Part shown: in pieces, positions 17,321 to 25,644 of the stretch
How the letters are laid out: each line of letters begins with the position of its first letter
How positions within the stretch are numbered: the first letter of the stretch is position 1
Source: Variovorax sp. EL159
GTDB lineage: Bacteria; Pseudomonadota; Gammaproteobacteria; Burkholderiales; Burkholderiaceae_C
Direction: 5' to 3'
DNA: 64,000 nucleotides
Assembly: GCF_900100965.1 (NCBI RefSeq)
Contig: NZ_FMUJ01000001.1
Span: forward strand, 172,272 to 236,271
Translations under genes and position numbers: made by a program
The notes under the pieces: generated by a model
Told to the model about the DNA's origin: nothing
Database searches by the model: none
Seen by the model: the letters and a program-made list of their open reading frames with translations, nothing else

Positions 17321-18133
17321 ATGACGACAACCACCGAACTGATGTCCGCCGCCGAAATTCTCGGCGGCCTCGTGACTGCGATGGCCAGCGGCCGCATCCG
17401 CGTGATCGACCTCACGCAGACGCTCACGCCCGAGTTTCCGCAGATCGCGCTGCCGCCCGAGATGGGCCAGTGCTGGCCCTTCCGCATCGAGGAAGTGTCG
17501 AAGTACGACGAGCGCGGGCCGGGCTGGTACTGGAACAATTTTTCTTGCGGCGAACACACCGGCACGCACTTCGATGCGCCGATCCACTGGATCTCGGGCC
17601 GCGACCTGCCGAACAACTCGGTCGACACGATTCCGGTGCAGCACTTCGTGGCGCCTGCCTGCGTGGTCGACTGCTCGCCGCAGGTGAAGGACGATCCCGA
17701 CTACCTGCTGACGCTTGAGGACATCGAGGCCTATGAAGCGGCGCATGGCCGCATTCCGAAGGGCGCGTGGGTGCTGATGCGCACCGACTGGTCCAAGCGC
17801 ACCGACCCCGAGGCTTACCAGAACTTCGACGAGACTGGCCAGCACACGCCCGGCCCGAGCACGGCGGCCGTGCGCTTCCTGGTCGAGCAACGCGACGTGC
17901 TGGGCTTCGGCTCGGAGGCCATCGGCACCGATGCAGGGCAGGGCTACCACCTGCGCCCGCCCTATCCGTGCCACTACTACATGCATGGCGCCGGGCGCTA
18001 TGGGCTGCAGTGCCTGAGCAACCTCGACCTGCTGCCGCCGTCGGGCGCGGTGCTGATCTGCCCGCCGCTCAAGATCGAGAAGGGCAGCGGCAGCCCGCTG
18101 CGTGTGCTGGCATTGGTGGGAGCTTCGGCATGA
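17321..18133 (+). CDS. Cyclase family protein (isatin hydrolase / kynurenine formamidase-like)
   Basis: A 270-residue metal-dependent amidohydrolase of the cyclase family. The metal-binding motif is H79-TGT-H83-F-D85-AP-I-H89, and a further conserved region DAGQGYH lies near residue 206. The family includes kynurenine formamidase and isatin hydrolase, which opens the lactam ring of isatin to isatinate. In an indoleacetate operon the natural inference is opening of an oxindole-type lactam, most simply isatin. A spacing of 17 bases with GAACAGGAG upstream gives its own ribosome site. Its end overlaps the SDR gene by ATGA. Confidence 0.87.
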   Translation: MTTTTELMSAAEILGGLVTAMASGRIRVIDLTQTLTPEFPQIALPPEMGQCWPFRIEEVSKYDERGPGWYWNNFSCGEHTGTHFDAPIHWISGRDLPNNSVDTIPVQHFVAPACVVDCSPQVKDDPDYLLTLEDIEAYEAAHGRIPKGAWVLMRTDWSKRTDPEAYQNFDETGQHTPGPSTAAVRFLVEQRDVLGFGSEAIGTDAGQGYHLRPPYPCHYYMHGAGRYGLQCLSNLDLLPPSGAVLICPPLKIEKGSGSPLRVLALVGASA

Positions 18134-18864
18134 GCAACGTTGCATCCAAGGTCGCGGCTGTCACCGGCGGCAGCGCCGGCATCGGCAAGGCCATCTGCGA
18201 AGACCTGCTCGCGCAGGGCTACGAAGTCGTGTCGCTGGCGCGCCGCAAGGCCGAGATCGACCATCCGAAGCTGCACAGCATCGAAGTCGACCTGAGCGAC
18301 CGCGCCGCCACCGGCGAGGCCGTGCGCGAACTGGTCGAGCGCTTCGCACCGACCACCGTGATCCACAACGCCGGCGTCATCCGCGCCGCCTTGCTGCCCG
18401 ACGTGAAGCTCGACGATCTCGATGCGTTGGTCGACCTGCACCTGGGCTGTGCGATCCAGCTCGTGCAGGGCGCATTGCCCGCCATGCGCGCACAGCGCTT
18501 CGGCCGCGTGGTGCTGCTGTCTTCGCGCGCCGCACTGGGCCTGGCCACGCGCACCAGCTATTCGGCGACCAAGGCCGGCATGCTGGGCATGGCCCGCACC
18601 TGGGCGCTCGAACTCGCGGGCGACGGCATCACGGTGAACGTGGTCGCGCCCGGCCCCATTCGCACCGACATGTTCTACGACGTGGTCGAGGCCGGCAGCG
18701 AGAAGGAGCGCGCGCTCGCGGCCTCGGTGCCCGTCAAGCGCCTGGGCGAATCGGCCGACGTGGCACGCGCCGTGCGTTTCTTTGCCGCGCCCGAGAACAG
18801 CTTTGTCACCGGCCAGGTGCTGTACGTGTGCGGCGGCACCAGCGTCGGCAGCCTGGCCCTCTGA
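18130..18864 (+). CDS. SDR family NAD(P)-dependent oxidoreductase
   Basis: A classical 244-residue short-chain dehydrogenase with the cofactor loop VTGGSAGIGKA near residue 11, HNAG near 79, the catalytic pair Y-SAT-K in SYSATKAG near 148, and a C-terminal GQVLYVCGG. All catalytic residues are intact, unlike the SDR part fused to DUF35 two genes upstream. It ends the first catabolic block. A 50-base gap then leads to the first transporter binding protein. The substrate is unknown; a hydroxyl/keto interconversion of an oxindole or aryl-keto intermediate is conceivable. Confidence 0.87.
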   Translation: MSNVASKVAAVTGGSAGIGKAICEDLLAQGYEVVSLARRKAEIDHPKLHSIEVDLSDRAATGEAVRELVERFAPTTVIHNAGVIRAALLPDVKLDDLDALVDLHLGCAIQLVQGALPAMRAQRFGRVVLLSSRAALGLATRTSYSATKAGMLGMARTWALELAGDGITVNVVAPGPIRTDMFYDVVEAGSEKERALAASVPVKRLGESADVARAVRFFAAPENSFVTGQVLYVCGGTSVGSLAL

Positions 18865-18914
18865 GTCTTCGGTTTTCCTCACGTTCATTTCAAAACAACC
18901 TCTGGAGCATCGCC

Positions 18915-20081
18915 ATGAAAGTCCTGAACCGAATTCGCACACTCGCGGCCATGGCCGTGGGCCTCGGCGCGCTGAGCGCCGCGAGCGCATGGGCCGCCGA
19001 TCTCAAGATCGGTTTCATCACCTCGCTGTCGGGGCCGGTGTCGTCGCTCGGCATTCCCTACGACAAGGGCATGAAGGCGGCGTTGGCCTACAAGTCCGAA
19101 ATCGGTGGCCGCAAGGTCCAGGTGATCTCGCTCGACGATGCCTCCGACCCCTCGACCGCCGCGCGCAATGCACGCAAGCTGATCGAGGAAGACAAGGTCG
19201 ACGTCATCATCGGCACGGCCGGTGCGCCGGGTTCGCTGGCCATCGCGGGCGTGGCGCGCGAGACCAAGACGCCGCTCATCTCCATCGCCAACGCCGACCT
19301 AGCGGGCGAAGAGGGTGCATGGATGGTGACGCTGCCGCAACCCGCGCCCCTGATGATGGGCGCGATGGTCGAGAAGATGAAGCAGGCCGGCGTGAAGACG
19401 GTGGCCTACATCGGCTACTCCGACGCCTGGGGCGACCTGGTCTATGACGCACTCACGAAGTCCGCGCCCGCGGCCGGCATCAAGGTGGTGTCGAACGAGC
19501 GCTATGCGCGCAGCGATTCGTCGGTGGCCGGGCAGGTGCTGAAGATCGTGGCGCTGCGCCCCGATGCGGTGATCACCGGTGCCTCCGGCACGCCGGGCGC
19601 CTTGCCCTACCTGGCGCTGACCGAGCGCGGCTACAAGGGAAAGATCTACGGCATGCATTCGCTGATCAACCCCGACTTCATCCGTGTCGGTGGCACGTCG
19701 GTCGAAGGCCTGCTGGCACCCACGGGCCCGGTGGTCGTGGCCGAGCAACTGCCTGACAGCAACCCGATGAAGAAGATCGCGATGGACTTCCGCGCCGCCT
19801 ACCAGAAGGCCAACGGCGCGCCGCCCACCGACACCTTCTCGGCCTACACCTTCGATGCCTGGCTGATCTACCTCGATGCGGCGCAGCGCGCGTTGGCCAG
19901 CAAGAGCGAGCCGGGAACGCCGCAGTTCCGCCTGGCCCTGCGCGATGCCATCGTGAGCACCAAAGAGTTGGTGGGCACGCACAGCGTCTACAACTTCAAG
20001 CCGACCGACCGCTACGGCTCGGACGACCGCTCGCGTGTCGTCGTGCGGCTCGAAAAGGGACAGTGGAAGCTGGTTCCCTGA
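18915..20081 (+). CDS. ABC transporter substrate-binding protein, branched-chain amino acid type (copy 1)
   Basis: This 388-residue periplasmic binding protein of the LivK/Peripla_BP_6 family has a Sec signal peptide (residues 1-27, cleaved after SAWA). Mature protein starts DLKIGFITSLSGPVSSLG. The bilobed fold carries DDASDPSTAARNARKL near residue 75. It is one of three paralogs in the locus (also at 22640 and 25645), and a stretch of 78 of 79 identical bases is shared with the second copy. The homologous family binds aromatic acids as well as branched-chain amino acids, so indoleacetate or related aromatic acids are likely ligands. TCTGGAG precedes the ATG. Confidence 0.9.
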   Translation: MKVLNRIRTLAAMAVGLGALSAASAWAADLKIGFITSLSGPVSSLGIPYDKGMKAALAYKSEIGGRKVQVISLDDASDPSTAARNARKLIEEDKVDVIIGTAGAPGSLAIAGVARETKTPLISIANADLAGEEGAWMVTLPQPAPLMMGAMVEKMKQAGVKTVAYIGYSDAWGDLVYDALTKSAPAAGIKVVSNERYARSDSSVAGQVLKIVALRPDAVITGASGTPGALPYLALTERGYKGKIYGMHSLINPDFIRVGGTSVEGLLAPTGPVVVAEQLPDSNPMKKIAMDFRAAYQKANGAPPTDTFSAYTFDAWLIYLDAAQRALASKSEPGTPQFRLALRDAIVSTKELVGTHSVYNFKPTDRYGSDDRSRVVVRLEKGQWKLVP

Positions 20082-20097
20082 GCGTCCTGCCCCTTCG

Positions 20098-22581
20098 ATG
20101 AACGGCACCCACCCCATGCACCCGCACCTTCGTCTTCTGCGTCGTCGTCCTTCGGGCCGGCGCGCGACCGGCGTGGCCTTGCTCGCCGCCGTGCTGCTGG
20201 CCGGCTGCGCGGCCACCGCGCCCGGCGGCGGCGAAGTCACCATCAAGCGGGACCGCTATGGCGTGCCGCACGTCTACGCCCATGACACGAAGGGCCTGTT
20301 CTATGGCTTCGGCTATGCCGTTGCCGAAGACCGGCTCTACCAGCTGGAGATGGCGCGACGTTCGGGCAACGGCAGCGTGGCCGAGGTGCTGGGGCCGGAC
20401 TTCGTGGCGACCGACAAGGCGACGCGCTCCAACATCGACCCGGTGTCGATCCGCCGCCAGATCGATGCGCTGAGCGCCGACGACCGCGCGATGTTCGAAG
20501 GCTATGCGGCAGGCGTCAACGCACGCATCCGTGAAGTGATGGCGAACCGCGACCGGCTGCTGCCGCGTGAGTTCATCGACAACGGCTTCGAGCCGGCGAC
20601 CTGGACCGCGGACGACGTGGCGATGGTCTGGATCGGCCTGATCCTCAACCGATTCTTCGCAGGCACGGCCGAGGTCTCGAACCTTGCGCTGCTCAACCAG
20701 CTCAAGGCTGCACGCGGCGACGCCGTCGGCATGCAGATCTACGAGCAGTTGCGGTGGCTCGAAGACACCACCGCGCCGACCATCGTTCCGCGCGGCGGCG
20801 AACGGCATCTGGCCAGCGCCGAGCCCGGCGACGCGGCGCTTGCGCCGGTCTCCGAGCGGGCGGCGGCCGACTTCCGCGCGATGCAGGTGGCCCGCATGGG
20901 CCTTGCGGCCACCGAGGGCATGCCGACCGCGAGCAACGCCTGGGTGCTCGGCCCTTCGCGCACGAAAGAAGGCGTGGCCGTTCTGTACAACGGCCCCCAG
21001 CAGGGCTTCAACAATCCGTCGTTCGTGCATGGCATCGGCCTGCACGGCGCGGGCTACGACCTCACGGGCCTGACGCCGATCGGCCTGCTGCCGGTGCTGT
21101 TCGGCACCAACGGCACCATCGCGTGGGGTTCGACGGTGGGCTCGCTCGACACCAACGACATCTACCAGGAAGAGCTGAACCCGGCCAACCGCTACGAATA
21201 CAAGTACGACGGCGCCTACCGCCCGATGACCCGGCGCACCGACGTGATCCATGTGAAGGGCGCCGCGCCGCAGCGCGTGGAGATAGATTCAACGGTGCAT
21301 GGCTTCGTGCAGAGCTGGGACCTGGCAAACGGCCGCGCCTACACCGCGCGCAACACGTGGCAGGGCCGCGAGATCGAGACCATGATGGGCTGGGCGCGTG
21401 CCGCGCAGTCGCGCGACTGGTCCGGGTTTCTTGCGCAGGGCGAGCGCGTGGCCGCCTCCATCACCTGGTTCTATGCCGACGTGGCCGGCAACATCGGCGC
21501 CGTCGGGCTGGGGCGCCTGCCGCGCCGTCCGGCCTCGCAGGACATCCGCTTTCCCGCGCGCGGCGACGGCAGCATGGAGTGGCAAGGCACCTTGCCCTTC
21601 AGCGCCAACCCGCGCGCCTACAACCCCGCGCAGGGCTACCTTGCGAGCTGGAACAACCAGATCGCCGAAGGCCTGCGCGCGGACGGGGCGAACTTCTCGC
21701 ATGTCGACCGTGTCGCCGAGATCCATGCGCAGCTTCAGGGCACGGGCAAGCTGGGCGCCGACGAGATCTGGAACGTGAACAAGGGCGCGGCGCAGGCCGA
21801 CCTGAACGCGCGCTACTTCGTGCCCTTCATCGTCGATGCGGCCGCAGGCCTGCCGGCCGGCGACCCGGTGCGGCGCGCTGCCGACCTGCTGGCCAGGTGG
21901 GACATGAAGAACCGCGCCGCCCCGGGTGCCGAGGTCTACGACAACCAGGCCACGACCGTGCTGCGCGCCTGGCTGGGCGCGATGTCGCGGCGCCTGCTGG
22001 CCGACGACTTGCCGCCGGCGGTCTTCGCGAGCTACGCCAACCTCGGCTACCCAACCCTCACGCCGCGCGGCTCGCCGGGAAGCGTGCAGCCCGCGGCCGT
22101 TGCCAAGCTGTTGTGGAACGCGCTGAGCGGACCGGCGTCGGGTGTGCCGCAGCGCCACGACTTCTTCAACGGCAAGGACCATCGCACGATGGTGCGCGCC
22201 GCGCTGTCCGATGCCGTGGCGGAACTGCACACCCGCTTCGGGCCCGACATGGCCGCCTGGACCACGCCGGTGGTGCGCCATCGCTTCTCGCGCATCAATG
22301 CCATCGGCGTGCCGTGGGCGGCCGCCGGCGAAGAGCCCGAGCTCAGTCCCTACATGAACCGCGGCACGCTGAGCTACCGCGTCGTGCTGCGGCCGGGTGC
22401 GCTCGACATGTGCTCGGTCGCGGCGCCGGGGCAGAGCGGCTTCATCGCTCCGAATGGCGCGCACGACCGCCACTACAGCGACCAGTTGGCGCTGTTCGAG
22501 CGTTACGACTGCAAGCCGGAACGGCTCACGCCCGCGCAGGTCGATGCCGATCTCGAATCGCGCCGCACGCTGCGCTACTGA
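20098..22581 (+). CDS. Penicillin acylase family protein (Ntn hydrolase), lipoprotein
   Basis: This 827-residue precursor belongs to the N-terminal-nucleophile amidases, which self-cleave into alpha and beta chains and hydrolyse acyl-amide bonds. A lipobox LLAG-C37 directs membrane anchoring. The alpha chain follows (starting VTIKRDRYGVPHVYAHD). The autoprocessing site is in TASNAW with Ser279 as the new N-terminal nucleophile. The beta chain carries GAGYDLTG, FGTNGTIAWG and the C-terminal NRGTLSYRV. An alternative start is the ATG at 20116. The location between two aromatic-acid binding proteins suggests release of arylacetic acids from amides. Indole-3-acetyl-amino acids, chemically like phenylacetyl amides, are an attractive but untested substrate. 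Confidence 0.87.
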   Translation: MNGTHPMHPHLRLLRRRPSGRRATGVALLAAVLLAGCAATAPGGGEVTIKRDRYGVPHVYAHDTKGLFYGFGYAVAEDRLYQLEMARRSGNGSVAEVLGPDFVATDKATRSNIDPVSIRRQIDALSADDRAMFEGYAAGVNARIREVMANRDRLLPREFIDNGFEPATWTADDVAMVWIGLILNRFFAGTAEVSNLALLNQLKAARGDAVGMQIYEQLRWLEDTTAPTIVPRGGERHLASAEPGDAALAPVSERAAADFRAMQVARMGLAATEGMPTASNAWVLGPSRTKEGVAVLYNGPQQGFNNPSFVHGIGLHGAGYDLTGLTPIGLLPVLFGTNGTIAWGSTVGSLDTNDIYQEELNPANRYEYKYDGAYRPMTRRTDVIHVKGAAPQRVEIDSTVHGFVQSWDLANGRAYTARNTWQGREIETMMGWARAAQSRDWSGFLAQGERVAASITWFYADVAGNIGAVGLGRLPRRPASQDIRFPARGDGSMEWQGTLPFSANPRAYNPAQGYLASWNNQIAEGLRADGANFSHVDRVAEIHAQLQGTGKLGADEIWNVNKGAAQADLNARYFVPFIVDAAAGLPAGDPVRRAADLLARWDMKNRAAPGAEVYDNQATTVLRAWLGAMSRRLLADDLPPAVFASYANLGYPTLTPRGSPGSVQPAAVAKLLWNALSGPASGVPQRHDFFNGKDHRTMVRAALSDAVAELHTRFGPDMAAWTTPVVRHRFSRINAIGVPWAAAGEEPELSPYMNRGTLSYRVVLRPGALDMCSVAAPGQSGFIAPNGAHDRHYSDQLALFERYDCKPERLTPAQVDADLESRRTLRY

Positions 22582-22639
22582 GGCGCCGCCGAGCCATGTC
22601 CCTTCTTCTTCGCCCACCCGTCCCGCAGAGAAAGCTCCC

Positions 22640-23782
22640 ATGAAGACAATCACCCGCCTTGGCCTCGCGTTGCTGGCTGCTCCCATTGCACTGACTGCTG
22701 CCGCGGCCGATCTCAAGATCGGCTTCATCAGCTCGCTCTCGGGCCCCGTCGCCGCACTCGGCGTGCCGTATGAAAAGGGCATCCGCGCAGCCATCGCCGA
22801 GCATCCCGAGATCGCCGGCCGCAAGGTCCAGCTGATCGTGCTGGACGACGCCTCCGACCCCACCACCGCCGGGCGCAATGCGCGCAAGCTGGTGACCGAA
22901 GACAAGGTCGACGTGCTGATCGGTACCTCGGGCGTGCCGGGTGCGATGGCCATCGCCTCGGTGGCGCGCGAGCTCAACACGCCGCTGATTTCGCCCACGC
23001 CGGTGACCATTGCCGGCCCCGAGGGGGCGTGGACGGTGACGGTGTCGCAGCCATTCCCCCTCATGGTCGCGGGCGTGGTCGACCGCATGCAGAAGTCGGG
23101 CGTGAAGACGGTGGCCTTCATCGGTTTCTCCGACGCGCTGGGCGACCTGGCCTACGACTCGCTGGTGAAGAGCGCGGCCACGGCCGGCATCAAGGTGGTG
23201 GCGAACGAGCGCTATGCGCGCAGCGATTCGTCGGTGGCCGGGCAGGTGCTGAAGATCGTCGCGGCGCGGCCCGATGCGGTGTTTGCCGGCAACTCTGGCA
23301 CGCCGGGCGCGCTGCCCTACATCGCGCTCGCCGAGCGCGGCTACAAGGGAAAGATCTACGGCACGCACGGCCTCATCAACGCCGACTTCGTGCGCGTGGG
23401 CGGTGCCTCCATCGAAGGCCTGCAGGTGCCCAGCGGCCCGGTGCTGGTGGCGGACCAACTGCCCGATAGCAACCCGATCAAGAAGGTGTCGATGGGCTTT
23501 CGCGCGGCCTACCAGAAGGTCAATGGCGTGGCGCCGACCGATGCGTTCTCGTCGTACACCTACGACGCCTACCTGCTGCTGGCCGATGCGGCCTCGCGCA
23601 CCAAGGGCGAGCCCGGCACGCCGCAGTACCGCACGGCGCTGCGCGATGCCATCGTGAGCACGAAGGAGTTGGTGGGCACGCACGGCATCTACACCTTCAA
23701 ACCCGACGACCGCTATGGCTCCGACCAGCGCGGCGTGGTCATCGTGCAGATGACCAAAGGCCAGTGGAAGCTGGTCCCCTGA
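22640..23782 (+). CDS. ABC transporter substrate-binding protein, branched-chain amino acid type (copy 2)
   Basis: A 380-residue LivK-family periplasmic binding protein with a signal peptide (residues 1-22, TAAA cleavage region) and mature start DLKIGFISSLSGPVAALG. It is strongly similar to the copies at 18915 and 25645, with near-identical DNA segments shared with the first copy, pointing to recent tandem duplication or gene conversion. The ATG follows AGAAAGCTCCC, a weak ribosome site. It is followed by the second Rieske dioxygenase pair, so it may deliver a ligand different from that of copy 1 to the single permease/ATPase set further downstream. Confidence 0.9.
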   Translation: MKTITRLGLALLAAPIALTAAAADLKIGFISSLSGPVAALGVPYEKGIRAAIAEHPEIAGRKVQLIVLDDASDPTTAGRNARKLVTEDKVDVLIGTSGVPGAMAIASVARELNTPLISPTPVTIAGPEGAWTVTVSQPFPLMVAGVVDRMQKSGVKTVAFIGFSDALGDLAYDSLVKSAATAGIKVVANERYARSDSSVAGQVLKIVAARPDAVFAGNSGTPGALPYIALAERGYKGKIYGTHGLINADFVRVGGASIEGLQVPSGPVLVADQLPDSNPIKKVSMGFRAAYQKVNGVAPTDAFSSYTYDAYLLLADAASRTKGEPGTPQYRTALRDAIVSTKELVGTHGIYTFKPDDRYGSDQRGVVIVQMTKGQWKLVP

Positions 23783-23814
23783 GCACCACGGCCTGAGCCA
23801 CCGAGTCCACCGCC

Positions 23815-25140
23815 ATGACCACCTACCGCAATCGCCCCGATCTCGTCGCGGCGCTGGTGCAGGACGACCGGGTGCACCGCGATCTGTACCTGAGCGATGA
23901 GCTTTTCGAGCTCGAGCAGGCGCATCTGTTCGCGAACACCTGGGTCTTTTTCGGCCATGCGAGCCAGGTGCCCGAGGCCGGCGACTTCGTGACGCAGGAG
24001 ATCGCCGGGCGACCGCTGCTGATGGTGCGCCAACCCGGCGGCGACGTGCAGGTGCTCTACAACCGCTGCGCCCACAAGGGCACGCAGCTGGTGACGGACG
24101 AGAGCGGCAACGCCGGCCGCTTCTTCCGCTGCCCCTACCACGCGTGGACCTACAAGCTCGACGGCGCGCCGCTCGCGATTCCGCTGAAGAACGGCTACGA
24201 GGGCACGCAGCTCAAAGCCTGCGAATCGGGGCAGGGGCTCGCGCCGGTGAAGCACGTGAAGGTGTACCGCGACTTCGTGTTCGTGCGACTGTCCGAGCAG
24301 GGCCCTTCGTTCGAGGACTACTTCGGCGAAGTGCTCGGCGCCATCGACAACATGGTCGACCGCTCGCCCGAAGGAAAGCTCAGCGTGGGCGGCGGCGTGC
24401 TGCGCAACATCGTCCACTGCAACTGGAAGATGTACCTGGAGAACATCAACGACACGGTGCACCCGATGTCGACGCACGAATCGGCCACGCAGGCCGCCGA
24501 GGCGCTGTGGCAGGGCCATGCGCCCACCGATCCCAAGCCAATGGCGATGGAGCAGATCTTGCCCTTCGGCTCCGGCTACGAGTTCTTCGACAAGATGGGC
24601 GGGCGTGTGTTCGCCAACGGCCACAGCGTGCTGGGGGTGAACTTCAGCATCCACTCCAACTACGCGCAGTTGCCCGAATACGAAGCCGCGATGCGCGCGG
24701 CGCACGGCGAGGCGCGTGCGACGGAGATCCTGCAGCGTTCGCCGCAGAACTCGGTCTTCTATCCGAGCCTGTCGGTCAAGGGTTCGCCGCAGGCCATTCG
24801 CGTGATTCGCCCGCTGGCGGCCAACCGCACGCTGATCGAGGCCTGGAGCTTTCGCGCGGCGGGCGCGCCGGCGCTGCTGTTCGAGCGCGCCATGAGCTAC
24901 AACCGGCTCGTGTTCTCGCCGATGTCGGTGGTCGCGCATGACGACGTGCACCTGTTCGAGAGCATCCAGCAGGGCCTGCGCGCCGACGGCAACGACTGGG
25001 TGAGCCTGCATCGCAACTACGACGCGGCCGAGCTGGCGCAACCGACCCTTACCACCAACGGCACGAACGAGCTGCTCATGCGCAACCAGTTCCGCGCCTG
25101 GGCGAAGTCGATGGTGGCGGGCATGGAGGCCGCGCCATGA
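23815..25140 (+). CDS. Aromatic-ring-hydroxylating dioxygenase alpha subunit (second pair)
   Basis: A 441-residue Rieske oxygenase large subunit, clearly paralogous to the one at 11438 (shared DRVHRDLY and ELFELEQ start). Rieske ligands are C85/H87 and C106/H109, and the mononuclear iron ligands are D213, H216 and H221, all at identical residue numbers in both copies. All ligands are intact, so it should be active. No reductase is adjacent; the one at 10423 probably serves both. The different substrate pocket may act on a related auxin or a downstream intermediate. The beta subunit follows with an ATGA overlap. Confidence 0.9.
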   Translation: MTTYRNRPDLVAALVQDDRVHRDLYLSDELFELEQAHLFANTWVFFGHASQVPEAGDFVTQEIAGRPLLMVRQPGGDVQVLYNRCAHKGTQLVTDESGNAGRFFRCPYHAWTYKLDGAPLAIPLKNGYEGTQLKACESGQGLAPVKHVKVYRDFVFVRLSEQGPSFEDYFGEVLGAIDNMVDRSPEGKLSVGGGVLRNIVHCNWKMYLENINDTVHPMSTHESATQAAEALWQGHAPTDPKPMAMEQILPFGSGYEFFDKMGGRVFANGHSVLGVNFSIHSNYAQLPEYEAAMRAAHGEARATEILQRSPQNSVFYPSLSVKGSPQAIRVIRPLAANRTLIEAWSFRAAGAPALLFERAMSYNRLVFSPMSVVAHDDVHLFESIQQGLRADGNDWVSLHRNYDAAELAQPTLTTNGTNELLMRNQFRAWAKSMVAGMEAAP

Positions 25141-25604
25141 ACGACCCGCGCGATTTCGTCGCCCACGAGGCGGCGTTGCTCGACGAGCGGCGCCTCGACG
25201 ACTGGCTGGCCCTGTTCGCCGAAGACGGCCACTACTGGGTGCCCCTGCTCGGCGCGACGCAGGCCGATCCGTTCTCGCACAACTCGCTGGCCTACGAAGA
25301 CCGCCTGCTGCTGCAACTGCGCGTGGACCGCCTGAAGAATCCGCGCGCGCATTCGCAGCACCCGGCCAGCCACAGCCAGCATGTGCTGCAGCCTTCGCGC
25401 ATCGAGCGCGAGGCGGGCGACGAGGCCTGGCTGCGCACACCGTTCCTCTACGTCGAGGCGCGCGGGCAAGACCAGATATTGCTGAGCGGCACTGCTCGCC
25501 ATCACCTCGTGCGAACGCCCGCCGGTTCCTGGTCGATCCGCCAGAAGCGCATCGACCTGCTCAACGCCGCGCGCGCCTTGCCGGCCATCCAGTTGTTCAT
25601 CTGA
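25137..25604 (+). CDS. Aromatic-ring-hydroxylating dioxygenase beta subunit (second pair)
   Basis: A 155-residue SnoaL-like small subunit, paralogous to the one at 12751 (shared HEAALLDERRLDDWLALFAED-type start, RVDRLKNPRAHSQ and C-terminal ALPAIQLFI). It is 11 residues shorter than its paralog. The start overlaps the alpha-subunit stop by ATGA. It has no catalytic residues of its own and completes the second oxygenase. Confidence 0.88.
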   Translation: MNDPRDFVAHEAALLDERRLDDWLALFAEDGHYWVPLLGATQADPFSHNSLAYEDRLLLQLRVDRLKNPRAHSQHPASHSQHVLQPSRIEREAGDEAWLRTPFLYVEARGQDQILLSGTARHHLVRTPAGSWSIRQKRIDLLNAARALPAIQLFI

Positions 25605-25644
25605 GTTACCTGTTCATTCCCACCATCCTCACTGGAGCTACGAC

